Shown: positions 1-5,410, numbered from the stretch's first letter. The stretch: DNA of 5,874 bases from Pseudomonadota bacterium (GCA_023390415.1 JAEWCW010000178.1:1-5874), one strand, 5' to 3'. Made by a program: numbers and translations. Notes: generated by a model from the letters alone, not told the origin.

Positions 1-62
1 TGCTACTGCTGTGGTGTCCGCACCTTGGCTGTCACAGCGCGTTGACAGGCTTTAGTGTCTAT

Positions 63-71
63 TTATCCACA
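63..71 (+). promoter_or_regulatory. DnaA box of the plasmid origin
   Basis: The nine bases TTATCCACA match the bacterial DnaA-box consensus TTATNCACA exactly. The box lies upstream of a pyrimidine tract, an AT-rich stretch and an iteron array, which is the usual order in iteron plasmid origins. Host DnaA probably binds here and helps Rep open the origin. The match is seen directly; the role is inferred from context. Confidence 0.75.
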
Positions 72-94
72 GGCTATCCTGCTCTGCGACAGGA

Positions 95-157
95 TCTTCT
101 TTCTTCTCTTTCTTCTTCTTCTGCAGCTTTATACCTTTGAAAATAAAATGGAAATTA
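95..157. other. Probable DNA-unwinding element: pyrimidine tract plus AT-rich stretch
   Basis: Positions 95-122 are 28 consecutive pyrimidines on the plus strand, mostly TTC/CTT units. Positions 128-157 are about 83% A+T. Both lie between the DnaA box and the first iteron, where iteron plasmids usually melt. A strand-biased tract of this kind unwinds easily and may also load helicase on one strand. The function is inferred from position and composition. Confidence 0.55.
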
Positions 158-164
158 GCCTGAC

Positions 165-336
165 GGTAACCAATAGGGTGATCTATCAAAACATCTCGGG
201 TGATTTGCGATAACTTTCGGGGTGATTCACGGTAACCAATAGGGTGATACTAGCCCGGAGAGATTTCTGACCATTGTAACCAACGGGGTGATATGGGTTC
301 GAGCGGATCTTCCAGCAATGTAACCAACGGGGTGAT
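165..336 (+). repeat. Iteron array of oriV: six direct repeats on a 22-bp grid
   Basis: Six 18-bp direct repeats start at 165, 187, 209, 231, 275 and 319. Copies 1 and 4 are identical (GGTAACCAATAGGGTGAT). Copies 5 and 6 are identical (TGTAACCAACGGGGTGAT). Copy 3 is a variant (GATAACTTTCGGGGTGAT), and copy 2 keeps only the GGGTGAT end. The first four starts are exactly 22 bp apart and the last two steps are exactly 44 bp, so every copy lies on the same face of the helix. These are most likely the binding sites of the Rep protein encoded immediately downstream, and they define the replication origin. Confidence 0.9.
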
Positions 337-348
337 TTCTCATCTAGG

Positions 349-361
349 GGTTCTCCGAACC
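349..361. promoter_or_regulatory. Short inverted repeat and possible rep promoter region
   Basis: GGTTC and GAACC form perfect 5-bp arms around TCC. Just downstream, TATCAT at 373-378 is a 5/6 match to a -10 box. TTCTCC at 351-356, 16 bp upstream of it, is only a weak -35. The inverted repeat would overlap that -35 element, so it could be an operator for rep. The arms are short and the promoter call is weak. Confidence 0.3.
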
Positions 362-404
362 GCAAAAATAGCTATCATTGCCCAAAAAAATGGGGCGGAC
401 AGGC

Positions 405-1247
405 ATGGATCAATCGGAAAATCACCCTAAAAGTTACGATAGACGCCGGACCCTTGAAGTCCGGCCTCTTGATGGTGAAATGATCAAGCCCGCGGAACTG
501 ATCGATATTCAAGGTGCTACAGGCTTATCGTTGGCCGCGCGTCGCCTCTATAATCGCTTGCTAGCCAATGCCTTCGGGCCGGATATGGGCTTCGAAGGGC
601 GAGACTTCTGCATTCCGCTGTCAGAACTGCGCGGCACCCATGCGGGCAATGAACGGATCAGTGACAGTATCGAGGCGTTGATGAAGACGGTGGTCATCGT
701 CCGGGGGATCGATGGTCGAACGACTCGCGTGCAGCTACTGGGCGGTAACGACATGGTCGACAGCGAACGGCGGCACGGGATGCTGACCTATAGCTTTGAC
801 AAGCGTCTTGCACCCCTTCTCCGCGAAAGCGTCGTGTTCGCTAAGCTTGAGTTGGCTGCTCTGCAGGCATTTGGAACCAAGTATGGGCTAGCGCTCTATG
901 AGGCGCTGTCCAGGCGTGTCCGGCTTCACCATGTCTTCCACGAAGATTTCGAAGTGGACGCCTTCCGAAATCTGTTGGGCGTGCCTGAGGGCAAGCTGCC
1001 CAGTTTCGGCAATCTTCGACAGAAGGCGATCGATCCCGCGATCAGCGAGGTGGTCAAGCTCGCCCCCTTCTCCTGCACCATCGAACCTTGCGAGCACGTG
1101 GGGCGAAAGGTGACAAAAGTTCGTCTCCGCTGGTGGGTGAAGTCAGTAGATGAAATGAAGACGCAGTGGGAGGCTCGGAAGGAACAGCAAGCCGAGTTGT
1201 TCCCTACTGCCTTGCCGGAAGCATTAATCGAACGCGCCGGCGGATAA
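405..1247 (+). CDS. rep: Plasmid replication initiator, Rep_3 family
   Basis: This is the plasmid initiator protein, which binds the upstream iterons and opens the origin for host replication proteins. From the ATG at 405 it is 280 residues, normal for the family. The first winged-helix domain carries the Rep_3 hallmark segment FGTKYGLALYEAL at about residues 156-168. The second follows, with FRNLLGVPEGKLPSFGNLRQ and then KAIDPAISEV, matching the usual LGVP...F..L+..+..PA..E pattern. I chose ATG 405 because GGGG and GGACAGG lie just upstream of it; in-frame starts at 378 (TTG) and 390 (ATG) have no ribosome site. An inverted iteron overlaps codons 6-12, which suggests autoregulation. The family call is strong; the exact start is less sure. 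Confidence 0.9.
   Translation: MDQSENHPKSYDRRRTLEVRPLDGEMIKPAELIDIQGATGLSLAARRLYNRLLANAFGPDMGFEGRDFCIPLSELRGTHAGNERISDSIEALMKTVVIVRGIDGRTTRVQLLGGNDMVDSERRHGMLTYSFDKRLAPLLRESVVFAKLELAALQAFGTKYGLALYEALSRRVRLHHVFHEDFEVDAFRNLLGVPEGKLPSFGNLRQKAIDPAISEVVKLAPFSCTIEPCEHVGRKVTKVRLRWWVKSVDEMKTQWEARKEQQAELFPTALPEALIERAGG
421..438 (-). promoter_or_regulatory. Inverted iteron inside the start of rep (candidate autoregulatory site)
   Basis: Read on the minus strand this is CGTAACTTTTAGGGTGAT. It matches iteron copy 1 at 14 of 18 positions and keeps the GTAAC and GGGTGAT blocks. It is the only iteron-like element in the opposite orientation and it lies within the first dozen codons of rep. Rep bound here could block transcription of its own gene or pair with origin-bound Rep. 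The match is seen; the regulatory role is inferred. Confidence 0.6.
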
Positions 1248-1283
1248 CTACCAAGAATGGACGCACACGTCTAAAGCTGCTCA

Positions 1284-1289
1284 TATAAT
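1284..1289 (+). promoter_or_regulatory. Probable -10 element of the par operon promoter
   Basis: A perfect TATAAT lies 41 bp upstream of the leader ATG at 1325, in the gap between rep and parA. No convincing -35 box is found at 16-18 bp spacing. The surrounding ATAATTA (1285-1291) also occurs at the centre of the 20-bp palindromes downstream, so the partition DNA-binding protein might recognise both. That link is speculative. Confidence 0.45.
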
Positions 1290-1324
1290 TAAATACACAG
1301 AAAACCAAACGAGGGGAAATTCGA

Positions 1325-1360
1325 ATGCACACAGGGACAGGTGAACAGCCATGCAAGTGA
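1325..1360 (+). CDS. Candidate leader mini-ORF overlapping the parA start
   Basis: ATG at 1325 opens an 11-codon frame (MHTGTGEQPCK) that ends with TGA at 1358-1360, ten bases into parA in a different frame. It is preceded by GAGGGG at 1311-1316 with an 8-nt spacer, a better Shine-Dalgarno site than parA's own. Ribosomes finishing here would be well placed to reinitiate at parA, so the frame could set parA level by translational coupling. It is too short to judge by homology and could be chance. Confidence 0.35.
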   Translation: MHTGTGEQPCK

Positions 1361-1962
1361 TCGTGCTTGCAACGCAAAAGGGGGGGTCCGGCAAGTCTAC
1401 CTTAGCACGCTCGATTGCAGCGGAGATGACCGGCCGGGGCCGTGTTGCCATGTTAGATTTAGATCCACAGGGTTCACTAACGAAATGGTGGCAGCGGCGT
1501 GAGGCTGATGACCTGCAGCTTGTGACAGGTCTAACGCGCGCCGACCAGATCGCTAAAGCGGTGGATACGCTTCGGGAGCAGGGATTTGACTGGCTGATCA
1601 TTGACACTCCTGGCGCTCGGGACGAGGCGACCCGCATCGCCCTCCACTCCGCTGACCTAGTGCTCGTGCCGGTTCATCCCTCGCAGGATGATTTGGACGC
1701 CGTCGGACCAACGGTTGCCGAAATCAAAGAAGCTGGTGCCAAGTTTATATTCGTGCTTTCCCGCACGACCCGTGCCCGGATTGTGGATGAGGTAGGACGC
1801 CTCTTGGCTGCACATGGCCGCGTGGCACCAGCTTTGATAGGTGCCAGGGTCGCGCATGGAGAAGCAGCCACGCGTGGCCTTACAGCCGCAGAGACTGGTA
1901 ATGTAGCAGCTTATGAGGAGGTTCGTGCCTTGGTAGACTATGTAACGAAGGAACTGGCATGA
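1351..1962 (+). CDS. parA: ParA-family plasmid partition ATPase (small, type Ib-like)
   Basis: This protein is a Walker-type partition ATPase that moves plasmid copies apart over the nucleoid, driven by a DNA-binding partner at the centromere. At 203 residues, with the P-loop at the very N-terminus and no N-terminal helix-turn-helix, it belongs with the small ParA/ParF group. The deviant Walker A motif KGGSGKST is at residues 10-17, with the signature lysine K10 and catalytic-loop lysine K15. Walker A' is LDLDPQGS at 35-42, and Walker B is LIIDTPG at 82-88, ending in D85. AGGTGA at 1339-1344 is a fair ribosome site 6 nt from the ATG. Its last bases overlap the next gene by 4 nt, which points to one operon with coupled translation. 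Confidence 0.92.
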   Translation: MQVIVLATQKGGSGKSTLARSIAAEMTGRGRVAMLDLDPQGSLTKWWQRREADDLQLVTGLTRADQIAKAVDTLREQGFDWLIIDTPGARDEATRIALHSADLVLVPVHPSQDDLDAVGPTVAEIKEAGAKFIFVLSRTTRARIVDEVGRLLAAHGRVAPALIGARVAHGEAATRGLTAAETGNVAAYEEVRALVDYVTKELA

Positions 1963-2231
1963 AAAAGCAGCCGCTCAATCTATCACTGGACATTGGCGCT
2001 GATGCTGTGCCGGTCCCTGCCCCGCCGCCTCCTGCTACCGTCTCTGCCAAGAAAAGCCCCGGCCGTCCCCCGATTCCTCCACGCGAAAATGCCCGGCGCA
2101 TTGCAGTGACGGTCGACGGCGAGCTTTACCGTAAGATCCGAATTGCCTGCGCTGAGCTAGACATTGATCGGCAGACGTTCTTGGAGCGCTCAATCGCGCT
2201 GATGTTCGCAGATATCCAGAAGCTCGGATGA
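1959..2231 (+). CDS. Ribbon-helix-helix protein, probable centromere-binding partner of ParA
   Basis: This 90-residue protein most likely plays the ParG/ParB-like role: it binds the centromere, stimulates ParA and represses the operon. Residues 47-86 fit a ribbon-helix-helix fold: a short strand (RIAVTVD), then a helix (ELYRKIRIACAELD), a turn, and a second helix (RQTFLERSIALMFADI). The N-terminal 45 residues are proline-rich and probably disordered, as expected for the ParA-touching arm in this class. KKSPGRPP at 31-38 resembles an AT-hook. The start overlaps the parA stop (ATGA), with AAGGA at 1948-1952 as ribosome site. Degenerate copies of its 3' end recur in the tandem array downstream. 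The fold is fairly clear; the partner role is inferred from position. Confidence 0.8.
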   Translation: MKKQPLNLSLDIGADAVPVPAPPPPATVSAKKSPGRPPIPPRENARRIAVTVDGELYRKIRIACAELDIDRQTFLERSIALMFADIQKLG

Positions 2232-2261
2232 CCATGCGTGCAACCGAACAAGTGTGTAGGC

Positions 2262-2281
2262 GCACAGATAATTATCTGTGC
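2262..2281. promoter_or_regulatory. 20-bp perfect palindrome, array unit 1
   Basis: Arms GCACAGATA and TATCTGTGC flank a central AT, giving a perfect dyad 31 bp after the stop codon of the ribbon-helix-helix gene. It is a natural candidate binding site for that dimeric protein. It has no T-tract after it, so it is not a terminator. Confidence 0.6.
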
Positions 2282-2475
2282 ATAGGGCCATACGCACGTC
2301 TATGGGAGTGGCTGACCGAAACAGAGGCTGGAAACTGATCCTTCCTGAGCATGCTTGAGGTTCAGAACGCCGACTGCAGCCGAGGGTCAGACGCTCCTGG
2401 ACCGCAACTGCGCTGATGTTCGCAGATATCCGGAAGTTCGGATGACCACGCGTGCGACCGAACAAGTGTGTAGGC

Positions 2476-2495
2476 GCACAGATAATTATCTGTGC
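2476..2495. promoter_or_regulatory. 20-bp perfect palindrome, array unit 2
   Basis: This copy is identical to the palindrome in unit 1 and lies exactly 214 bp downstream of it. Confidence 0.6.
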
Positions 2496-2689
2496 ATGGG
2501 GCCATACGCACGTCTATGGGAGTGGCTGAGCGAAACGGTGGCTGGAAACTGATCCTTCCTGAGCATGCTTGAGGTTCAGAACGCCGACTGCAGCCGAGGG
2601 TCAGACGCTCCTGGACCGCAACTGCGCTGATGTTCGCAGATATCCAGAAGCTCGGATGACCATGCGTGCAACCGAACAAGTGTGTAGGC

Positions 2690-2709
2690 GCACAGATAAT
2701 TATCTGTGC
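2690..2709. promoter_or_regulatory. 20-bp perfect palindrome, array unit 3
   Basis: This copy is identical to those in units 1 and 2 and lies 214 bp after the second. Sequence changes in unit 3 (around 2732-2770) fall outside it. Confidence 0.6.
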
Positions 2710-2904
2710 ATAGGGCCATACGCACGTCTATGCGAATGGCTGACCGAAACGGTGGCTGAAAAACTGATCCTACCTGAGCATGCTTGAGGTTCAGAACGCC
2801 GACTGCAGCCGAGGGTCAGACGTTCCTGGACCGCAACTGCGCTGATGTTCGTAGATATCCAGAAGCTCGGATGACCGCGCGTGCAATCAAATAAACGAGC
2901 AGAC

Positions 2905-2924
2905 GCACAGATACCTATCTGTGC
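2905..2924. promoter_or_regulatory. Palindrome in the diverged fourth unit
   Basis: Both 9-bp arms, GCACAGATA and TATCTGTGC, are intact, and only the central AT has become CC. The 20 bases to its left differ strongly from the other units. Keeping both arms amid divergence suggests that a protein site is being maintained. Confidence 0.6.
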
Positions 2925-2942
2925 ATAGAATTATACGCCGCG

Positions 2943-3162
2943 CATCCATTTTCGCGCAGATCTTAAAAGCTACGGACGCACATCGCTGCTCCATCCAGCT
3001 ACGACAGGATCATGACCGCAGAGGATTACGCGGGGATGAGCGAGAGGCCTCGTCACTGAAGTGCCTCGAACTCCCTGATTGCTCTTGGCCCACGAAGGAT
3101 CGTTTAGAACGACCAGGGCAGGGCAGTTGAACGGACATTCAGTCCGGTTGCGACTCGCCTGC
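2943..3162. other. Non-coding gap between the repeat array and the ABM gene
   Basis: I see no supportable gene here. Two small hairpins are visible. One is GG(A)TCGTT/AACGACC at 3097-3114 with a 3-nt loop and one bulged A. The other is CGGAC/GTCCG at 3132-3146 with a 5-nt loop, just past the stop of the leftward ABM gene. Neither is followed by a clear T-run on either strand, so a terminator is possible but weak. A 15-codon frame at 3012-3059 (MTAEDYAGM...) is probably chance. Base composition rises towards the GC-rich block on the right, so a joint between plasmid backbone and cargo may lie here. Confidence 0.45.
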
Positions 3163-3540
3163 CTATGTTTGCGCGGCGTTGGGGGATTGCCTGCCCTCGG
3201 CATGGATCAGGCGGCTGTCGGCTGGTGCCTCATCTCTGGAGGTCATGCCGTAATCGCGAACGACAGCGGCGATGCGCAGGCGATAGTCGGCAAACACGTG
3301 ATCCCGCCCGGCAGCCTGCACCCGGCGGTGCTCGGGCAGATTACGCCATTGCGCAATGGCTGCCTCGTCGTGCCAGAAGGACAGGGACAGCACCTTGCCC
3401 GGTGTGGTCAGGCTCTGAAACCGCTCGATGGCTATGAACCCGTCGATGTCAGCCAGCAGGGGCCGCAACTTGGCGGCAAGCTCCAGATATTCCTCCTGGG
3501 CTTCGCCAGGCACCCAAGCCTCGAAGATGACGGCGATCAT
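3163..3540 (-). CDS. Antibiotic biosynthesis monooxygenase (ABM) domain protein
   Basis: This is a small ABM-superfamily protein with a dimeric ferredoxin-like alpha/beta fold; members include quinol and polyketide monooxygenases and many of unknown substrate. The family pattern is clear: an N-terminal strand (MIAVIFEAWV), IDGFIAIERFQS at 32-43, LSLSFWHDEAAIAQWR at 51-66, H71 and the GRDHVFADYRLRIA stretch at 78-91. After the common C-terminal APADSR (105-110), about 15 further residues look unrelated and may come from a changed 3' end. It overlaps the upstream NIPSNAP gene by 4 nt, so the two are probably translated together. No signal peptide is seen, so it should be cytoplasmic. The substrate cannot be told; the domain call is good. 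Confidence 0.82.
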   Translation of the reverse strand: MIAVIFEAWVPGEAQEEYLELAAKLRPLLADIDGFIAIERFQSLTTPGKVLSLSFWHDEAAIAQWRNLPEHRRVQAAGRDHVFADYRLRIAAVVRDYGMTSRDEAPADSRLIHAEGRQSPNAAQT

Positions 3541-3860
3541 GCGCGCTCACCATGGGGTGCCGAGGCCAGTCTGACAAACAGCCGGTCCTCGCGGCGGATG
3601 AAGCCCTCGCGCCGGGCGAAGTCATAATTCTGCCGACCCAGGGGATCAGCAGCAAGCTTTGCGCGATAGGTCTCGTATTCGGCCAGGGACGGCAGCGAGT
3701 AGATGCCATAGGCGGTGCTTGCCGAGCCTTCGTGCGGGGCGAAGTATCCGACCAGATCAGCGCCGCAGCGGGGAATGCACTGGCCCCAGGTCCGGGCGTA
3801 TTGGTCAAACAGCTCGCGCCGGTTCGGGTCGATGTCATAGGTGATGATGCAGGTGATCAT
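3537..3860 (-). CDS. NIPSNAP family protein
   Basis: This 107-residue protein matches the bacterial NIPSNAP type, a ferredoxin-like fold related to ABM proteins whose biochemical role is largely unknown. It starts MITCIITYDIDPNRRELFDQYA, and GQCIPRCGADLVGYFAPHEG (26-45), AYGIYSLPSLAEYETYRAKL and a DPLGRQNYDFARREGFI block follow, as is typical. The start is supported by GGGGGAG just upstream on the minus strand. It is the first gene of a leftward two-gene operon with the ABM gene and is divergent from the ArsR-type regulator, which probably controls it. Two related folds side by side suggest a shared job or a heteromer, which is an inference. Confidence 0.82.
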   Translation of the reverse strand: MITCIITYDIDPNRRELFDQYARTWGQCIPRCGADLVGYFAPHEGSASTAYGIYSLPSLAEYETYRAKLAADPLGRQNYDFARREGFIRREDRLFVRLASAPHGERA

Positions 3861-3908
3861 GGCTCCCCCTTCATGCTGTCCTTCCTGCTAACCGATTGCC
3901 GTCGCGGG

Positions 3909-3932
3909 ATGGTTCGATTAGCGTCGAACCAT
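3909..3932. promoter_or_regulatory. 9-6-9 inverted repeat, candidate operator of the ArsR-type regulator
   Basis: ATGGTTCGA (3909-3917) and TCGAACCAT (3924-3932) are perfect 9-bp arms around a 6-bp spacer, in the 70-bp gap between the divergent genes. The right arm ends on the first two bases of the regulator's ATG. Winged-helix dimers bind dyads of this size, so the regulator probably represses itself and the NIPSNAP-ABM pair from here. The dyad is seen directly; the binding partner is inferred. Confidence 0.7.
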
Positions 3933-4596
3933 GAGGGAAGGTCCCGAGATTGCCCGCATCGCCGCCCTGGTTGCCGATCCTGTCCGCAGCGCCATGCTGC
4001 TGGCCCTGATGGACGGGCGCGCCCTGACCGCAACCGAGCTGGCAAGTGTTGGCGGGATCACCAAGCAGACCGCCAGCAGCCATCTGGCCAAGCTGGTCGA
4101 GAGCGAGGTCCTGGTCGCCGAAGCGCAGGGGCGGCACCGCTACTTCCGGCTGGCGGGTTCCCATGTGGCTGCGCTTCTGGAAGCGCTGATGGTCTTCTCC
4201 AGCGATGCCGCTCCCCCACTCCGCACAGGTCCCAAGGACCTCTCCCTCCGCAAGGCACGGATCTGCTACGACCACCTGGCTGGAGAGATGGGCGTCATGC
4301 TCTATGACCGGATGCTGGAGGAGGGCTGGCTGGGCCGCGATCTGGACGTGACGGACAAGGGATGGACGAAGCTGGCTGTCCTGGGGCTGCAGCAAGGTGA
4401 CTTGCCCGCCAGCAACCGTCCGCTTTGCCGCGCCTGCCTTGACTGGAGCCAGCGGCGGCATCATCTGGCCGGACGGCTCGGGAAGGCCGTGCTCGATCGT
4501 ATTCTTGCCGTGTCATGGGCGCGCCGCCTGCCTGCATCGCGGGTGATCGTCTTTCATCCGGAAGGGGAAAGACGGTTCGATGAATGGCTGCGGTGA
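3931..4596 (+). CDS. ArsR-type winged-helix transcriptional regulator with a cysteine-bearing C-terminal domain
   Basis: This is a 221-residue regulator, longer than plain ArsR proteins (about 100-120). The winged helix covers residues 5-75: helix ARIAALVADPVRSAMLLAL, LTATELASVGGI, recognition helix TKQTASSHLAKLVE (44-57) and a wing ending GRHRYFRLAG. The metal motif ELCVCDL of SmtB/ArsR is absent. The C-terminal half has conserved-looking RKARICYDHLAGEMGVML (C112) and LCRACLDWSQRRHHLAG (C166, C169, H177, H178), which could sense a metal, an oxidant or an electrophile; this is an inference. The ATG at 3931 has no Shine-Dalgarno site. A weak TTGCCG/TAGCGT promoter at 3896-3924 would place the transcript start near the ATG, so the mRNA may be leaderless. 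It probably controls the divergent NIPSNAP-ABM pair. Confidence 0.85.
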   Translation: MREGPEIARIAALVADPVRSAMLLALMDGRALTATELASVGGITKQTASSHLAKLVESEVLVAEAQGRHRYFRLAGSHVAALLEALMVFSSDAAPPLRTGPKDLSLRKARICYDHLAGEMGVMLYDRMLEEGWLGRDLDVTDKGWTKLAVLGLQQGDLPASNRPLCRACLDWSQRRHHLAGRLGKAVLDRILAVSWARRLPASRVIVFHPEGERRFDEWLR

Positions 4597-4683
4597 AGCA
4601 GACGCCGCCGGTAGCTCTGTCCGCGTCAGGTAGTTTGCGACCGGCGTTGAGGATGTGACCGCACCACGAAGGCATCCGTGTGC

Positions 4684-4704
4684 AGGGTGGGTCCCTTTCC
4701 TTTT
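4684..4704 (+). terminator. Weak candidate terminator between convergent genes
   Basis: AGGG and CCCT form a 4-bp stem with a 5-nt loop, followed by TTCCTTTT. It lies 88 bp after the regulator's stop and before the stop of the convergent DJ-1 gene. The stem is short. An imperfect hairpin just upstream (GCACCACG with CGTGTGC, 4661-4683) might add to it. Confidence 0.3.
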
Positions 4705-4717
4705 CGCCCTCTGCTGA

Positions 4718-5410
4718 TCAGCTGTTCTGCGAGTTCTTCAGGGCGCTCAGAAGCCGCTGCGCCGTTTCCTCGGAGGAACCCGGGTTCTGACCGGTGATCA
4801 GAAGGCCGTCCTGCACCACATAGGAGGCCCAGTCGTCTGCCCGGGTGAAGCGTCCGCCTTTTGCGGCCAGTTCATCCTCCACAAGGAAGGGAACGATCCG
4901 GGTGAGACCCACGGCTTCCTCTTCGGTGTTCGTAAAGCCCGTGACCTCCTTGCCTTGGACAAGCGGCTTGCCGTCTTGACCCTTCACATGCCGCAGAACG
5001 CCGGGGGCGTGGCAGACCAGGGCAACGGGTTTGTCAGCGCCGATGAACGTCTCGATCAGCGAGATCGAGGCAGGATCCTCGGCAAGGTCCCAGAGTGGAC
5101 CATGGCCGCCCGGATAGAAGATGCCATCGAAGTCATGCGGGTTGATGGCCGACAGCTTTTCCGTCGAAGCCAGCTTTGCCTGGGCTTCGGCGTCGGCCTC
5201 GAAGCGGTTGGTTGCGTCTGTCCTGGAGTCAGGCTCGTTGCTCTTGGGGGCGAGCGGCGGCTGGCCGCCCTTTGGAGATGCCAGCACGATCTCGGCACCT
5301 GCATCCTTGAAGACGTAGTAGGGTGCAGCAAGCTCCTCCAGCCAGAAGCCGGTCTTCTTGCCGGTGTTTCCCAGTTGATCATGGGAAGTGAGAACCATGA
5401 GGATCTTCAT
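4718..5410 (-). CDS. DJ-1/PfpI family protein, Hsp31-like (type 1 glutamine amidotransferase fold)
   Basis: This 230-residue protein belongs to the DJ-1/PfpI superfamily, Hsp31-like branch, whose members act as glyoxalase III (methylglyoxal to lactate), protein deglycase or chaperone. The strand MKILMVLTSHD leads to TGFWLEELAAPYYVF with the conserved acid at E26/E27, then VLASPKGGQPPLAPKS. The loop GIFYPGGHGPLWDL (96-109) and the nucleophile elbow ALVCHAPGVL put the catalytic C133-H134 in place. The usual family length is about 220-235. I start at ATG 5410 rather than the in-frame ATG at 5617, because MKILMVL is the canonical first strand and AAGGGA lies 12 nt upstream. It is convergent with the ArsR-type gene. 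No signal peptide, so cytoplasmic; the exact reaction is not decided. Confidence 0.9.
   Translation of the reverse strand: MKILMVLTSHDQLGNTGKKTGFWLEELAAPYYVFKDAGAEIVLASPKGGQPPLAPKSNEPDSRTDATNRFEADAEAQAKLASTEKLSAINPHDFDGIFYPGGHGPLWDLAEDPASISLIETFIGADKPVALVCHAPGVLRHVKGQDGKPLVQGKEVTGFTNTEEEAVGLTRIVPFLVEDELAAKGGRFTRADDWASYVVQDGLLITGQNPGSSEETAQRLLSALKNSQNS

Larger units (their letters stand above)
2172..2942 (+). repeat. Tandem repeat array, 214/215-bp period, about 3.5 copies (candidate parS or incompatibility region)
   Basis: The anchor CTGATGTTCG recurs at 2199, 2413 and 2627 (214-bp steps). It recurs at 2842 as CTGATGTTCGTAG (215-bp step). Units 1-3 differ from each other at only a few percent of positions. 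The fourth is partial, more diverged and fades out near 2942. Each unit starts with the last codons of the ribbon-helix-helix gene (LMFADI.K.G-stop). The homology reaches back to 2172 (QTFLERS in the gene, QTLLDRN in the copies). The copies lack two bases there, so they are frameshifted remnants. Each unit holds one 20-bp palindrome. A period of 214 is not a multiple of three, so open frames on either strand are repeat artefacts. A centromere role fits the location but is not shown. Confidence 0.9.

Noticed and set aside
42..69. Promoter with TTGACA at 42-47 upstream of the DnaA box
   Set aside because: The -35 match is perfect, but the best -10 (TATCCA at 64-69) is poor and overlaps the DnaA box. 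No gene or RNA downstream can be supported.
2262..2281. Palindrome as a Xer recombination (dif-like) site
   Set aside because: Xer sites have two 11-bp arms with a 6-bp central region and a TTATGTTAAAT-like arm. Here the dyad has a 2-bp centre and the arms do not match.
2190..2787. Open frames of 65-105 codons on both strands in the repeat array, encoding similar proteins
   Set aside because: They arise because a 214-bp repeat is read in shifting frames. They lack ribosome sites and protein-like composition, and their similarity to each other is only the DNA repeat.
2172..2942. CRISPR-like array
   Set aside because: The units are long tandem copies with no unique spacers between short repeats.
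3012..3059. 15-codon frame MTAEDYAGM... in the gap after the repeats
   Set aside because: It is short and isolated, with a poorly spaced ribosome site and no partner gene.
3552..4307. Rightward 251-codon open frame across the NIPSNAP and regulator region
   Set aside because: It runs antisense to NIPSNAP and out of frame through the regulator. Both of those have clear family signatures; this frame has none.
3871..4464. Leftward 197-codon open frame opposite the regulator
   Set aside because: It is a shadow of the winged-helix gene, with no ribosome site and no recognisable motif.
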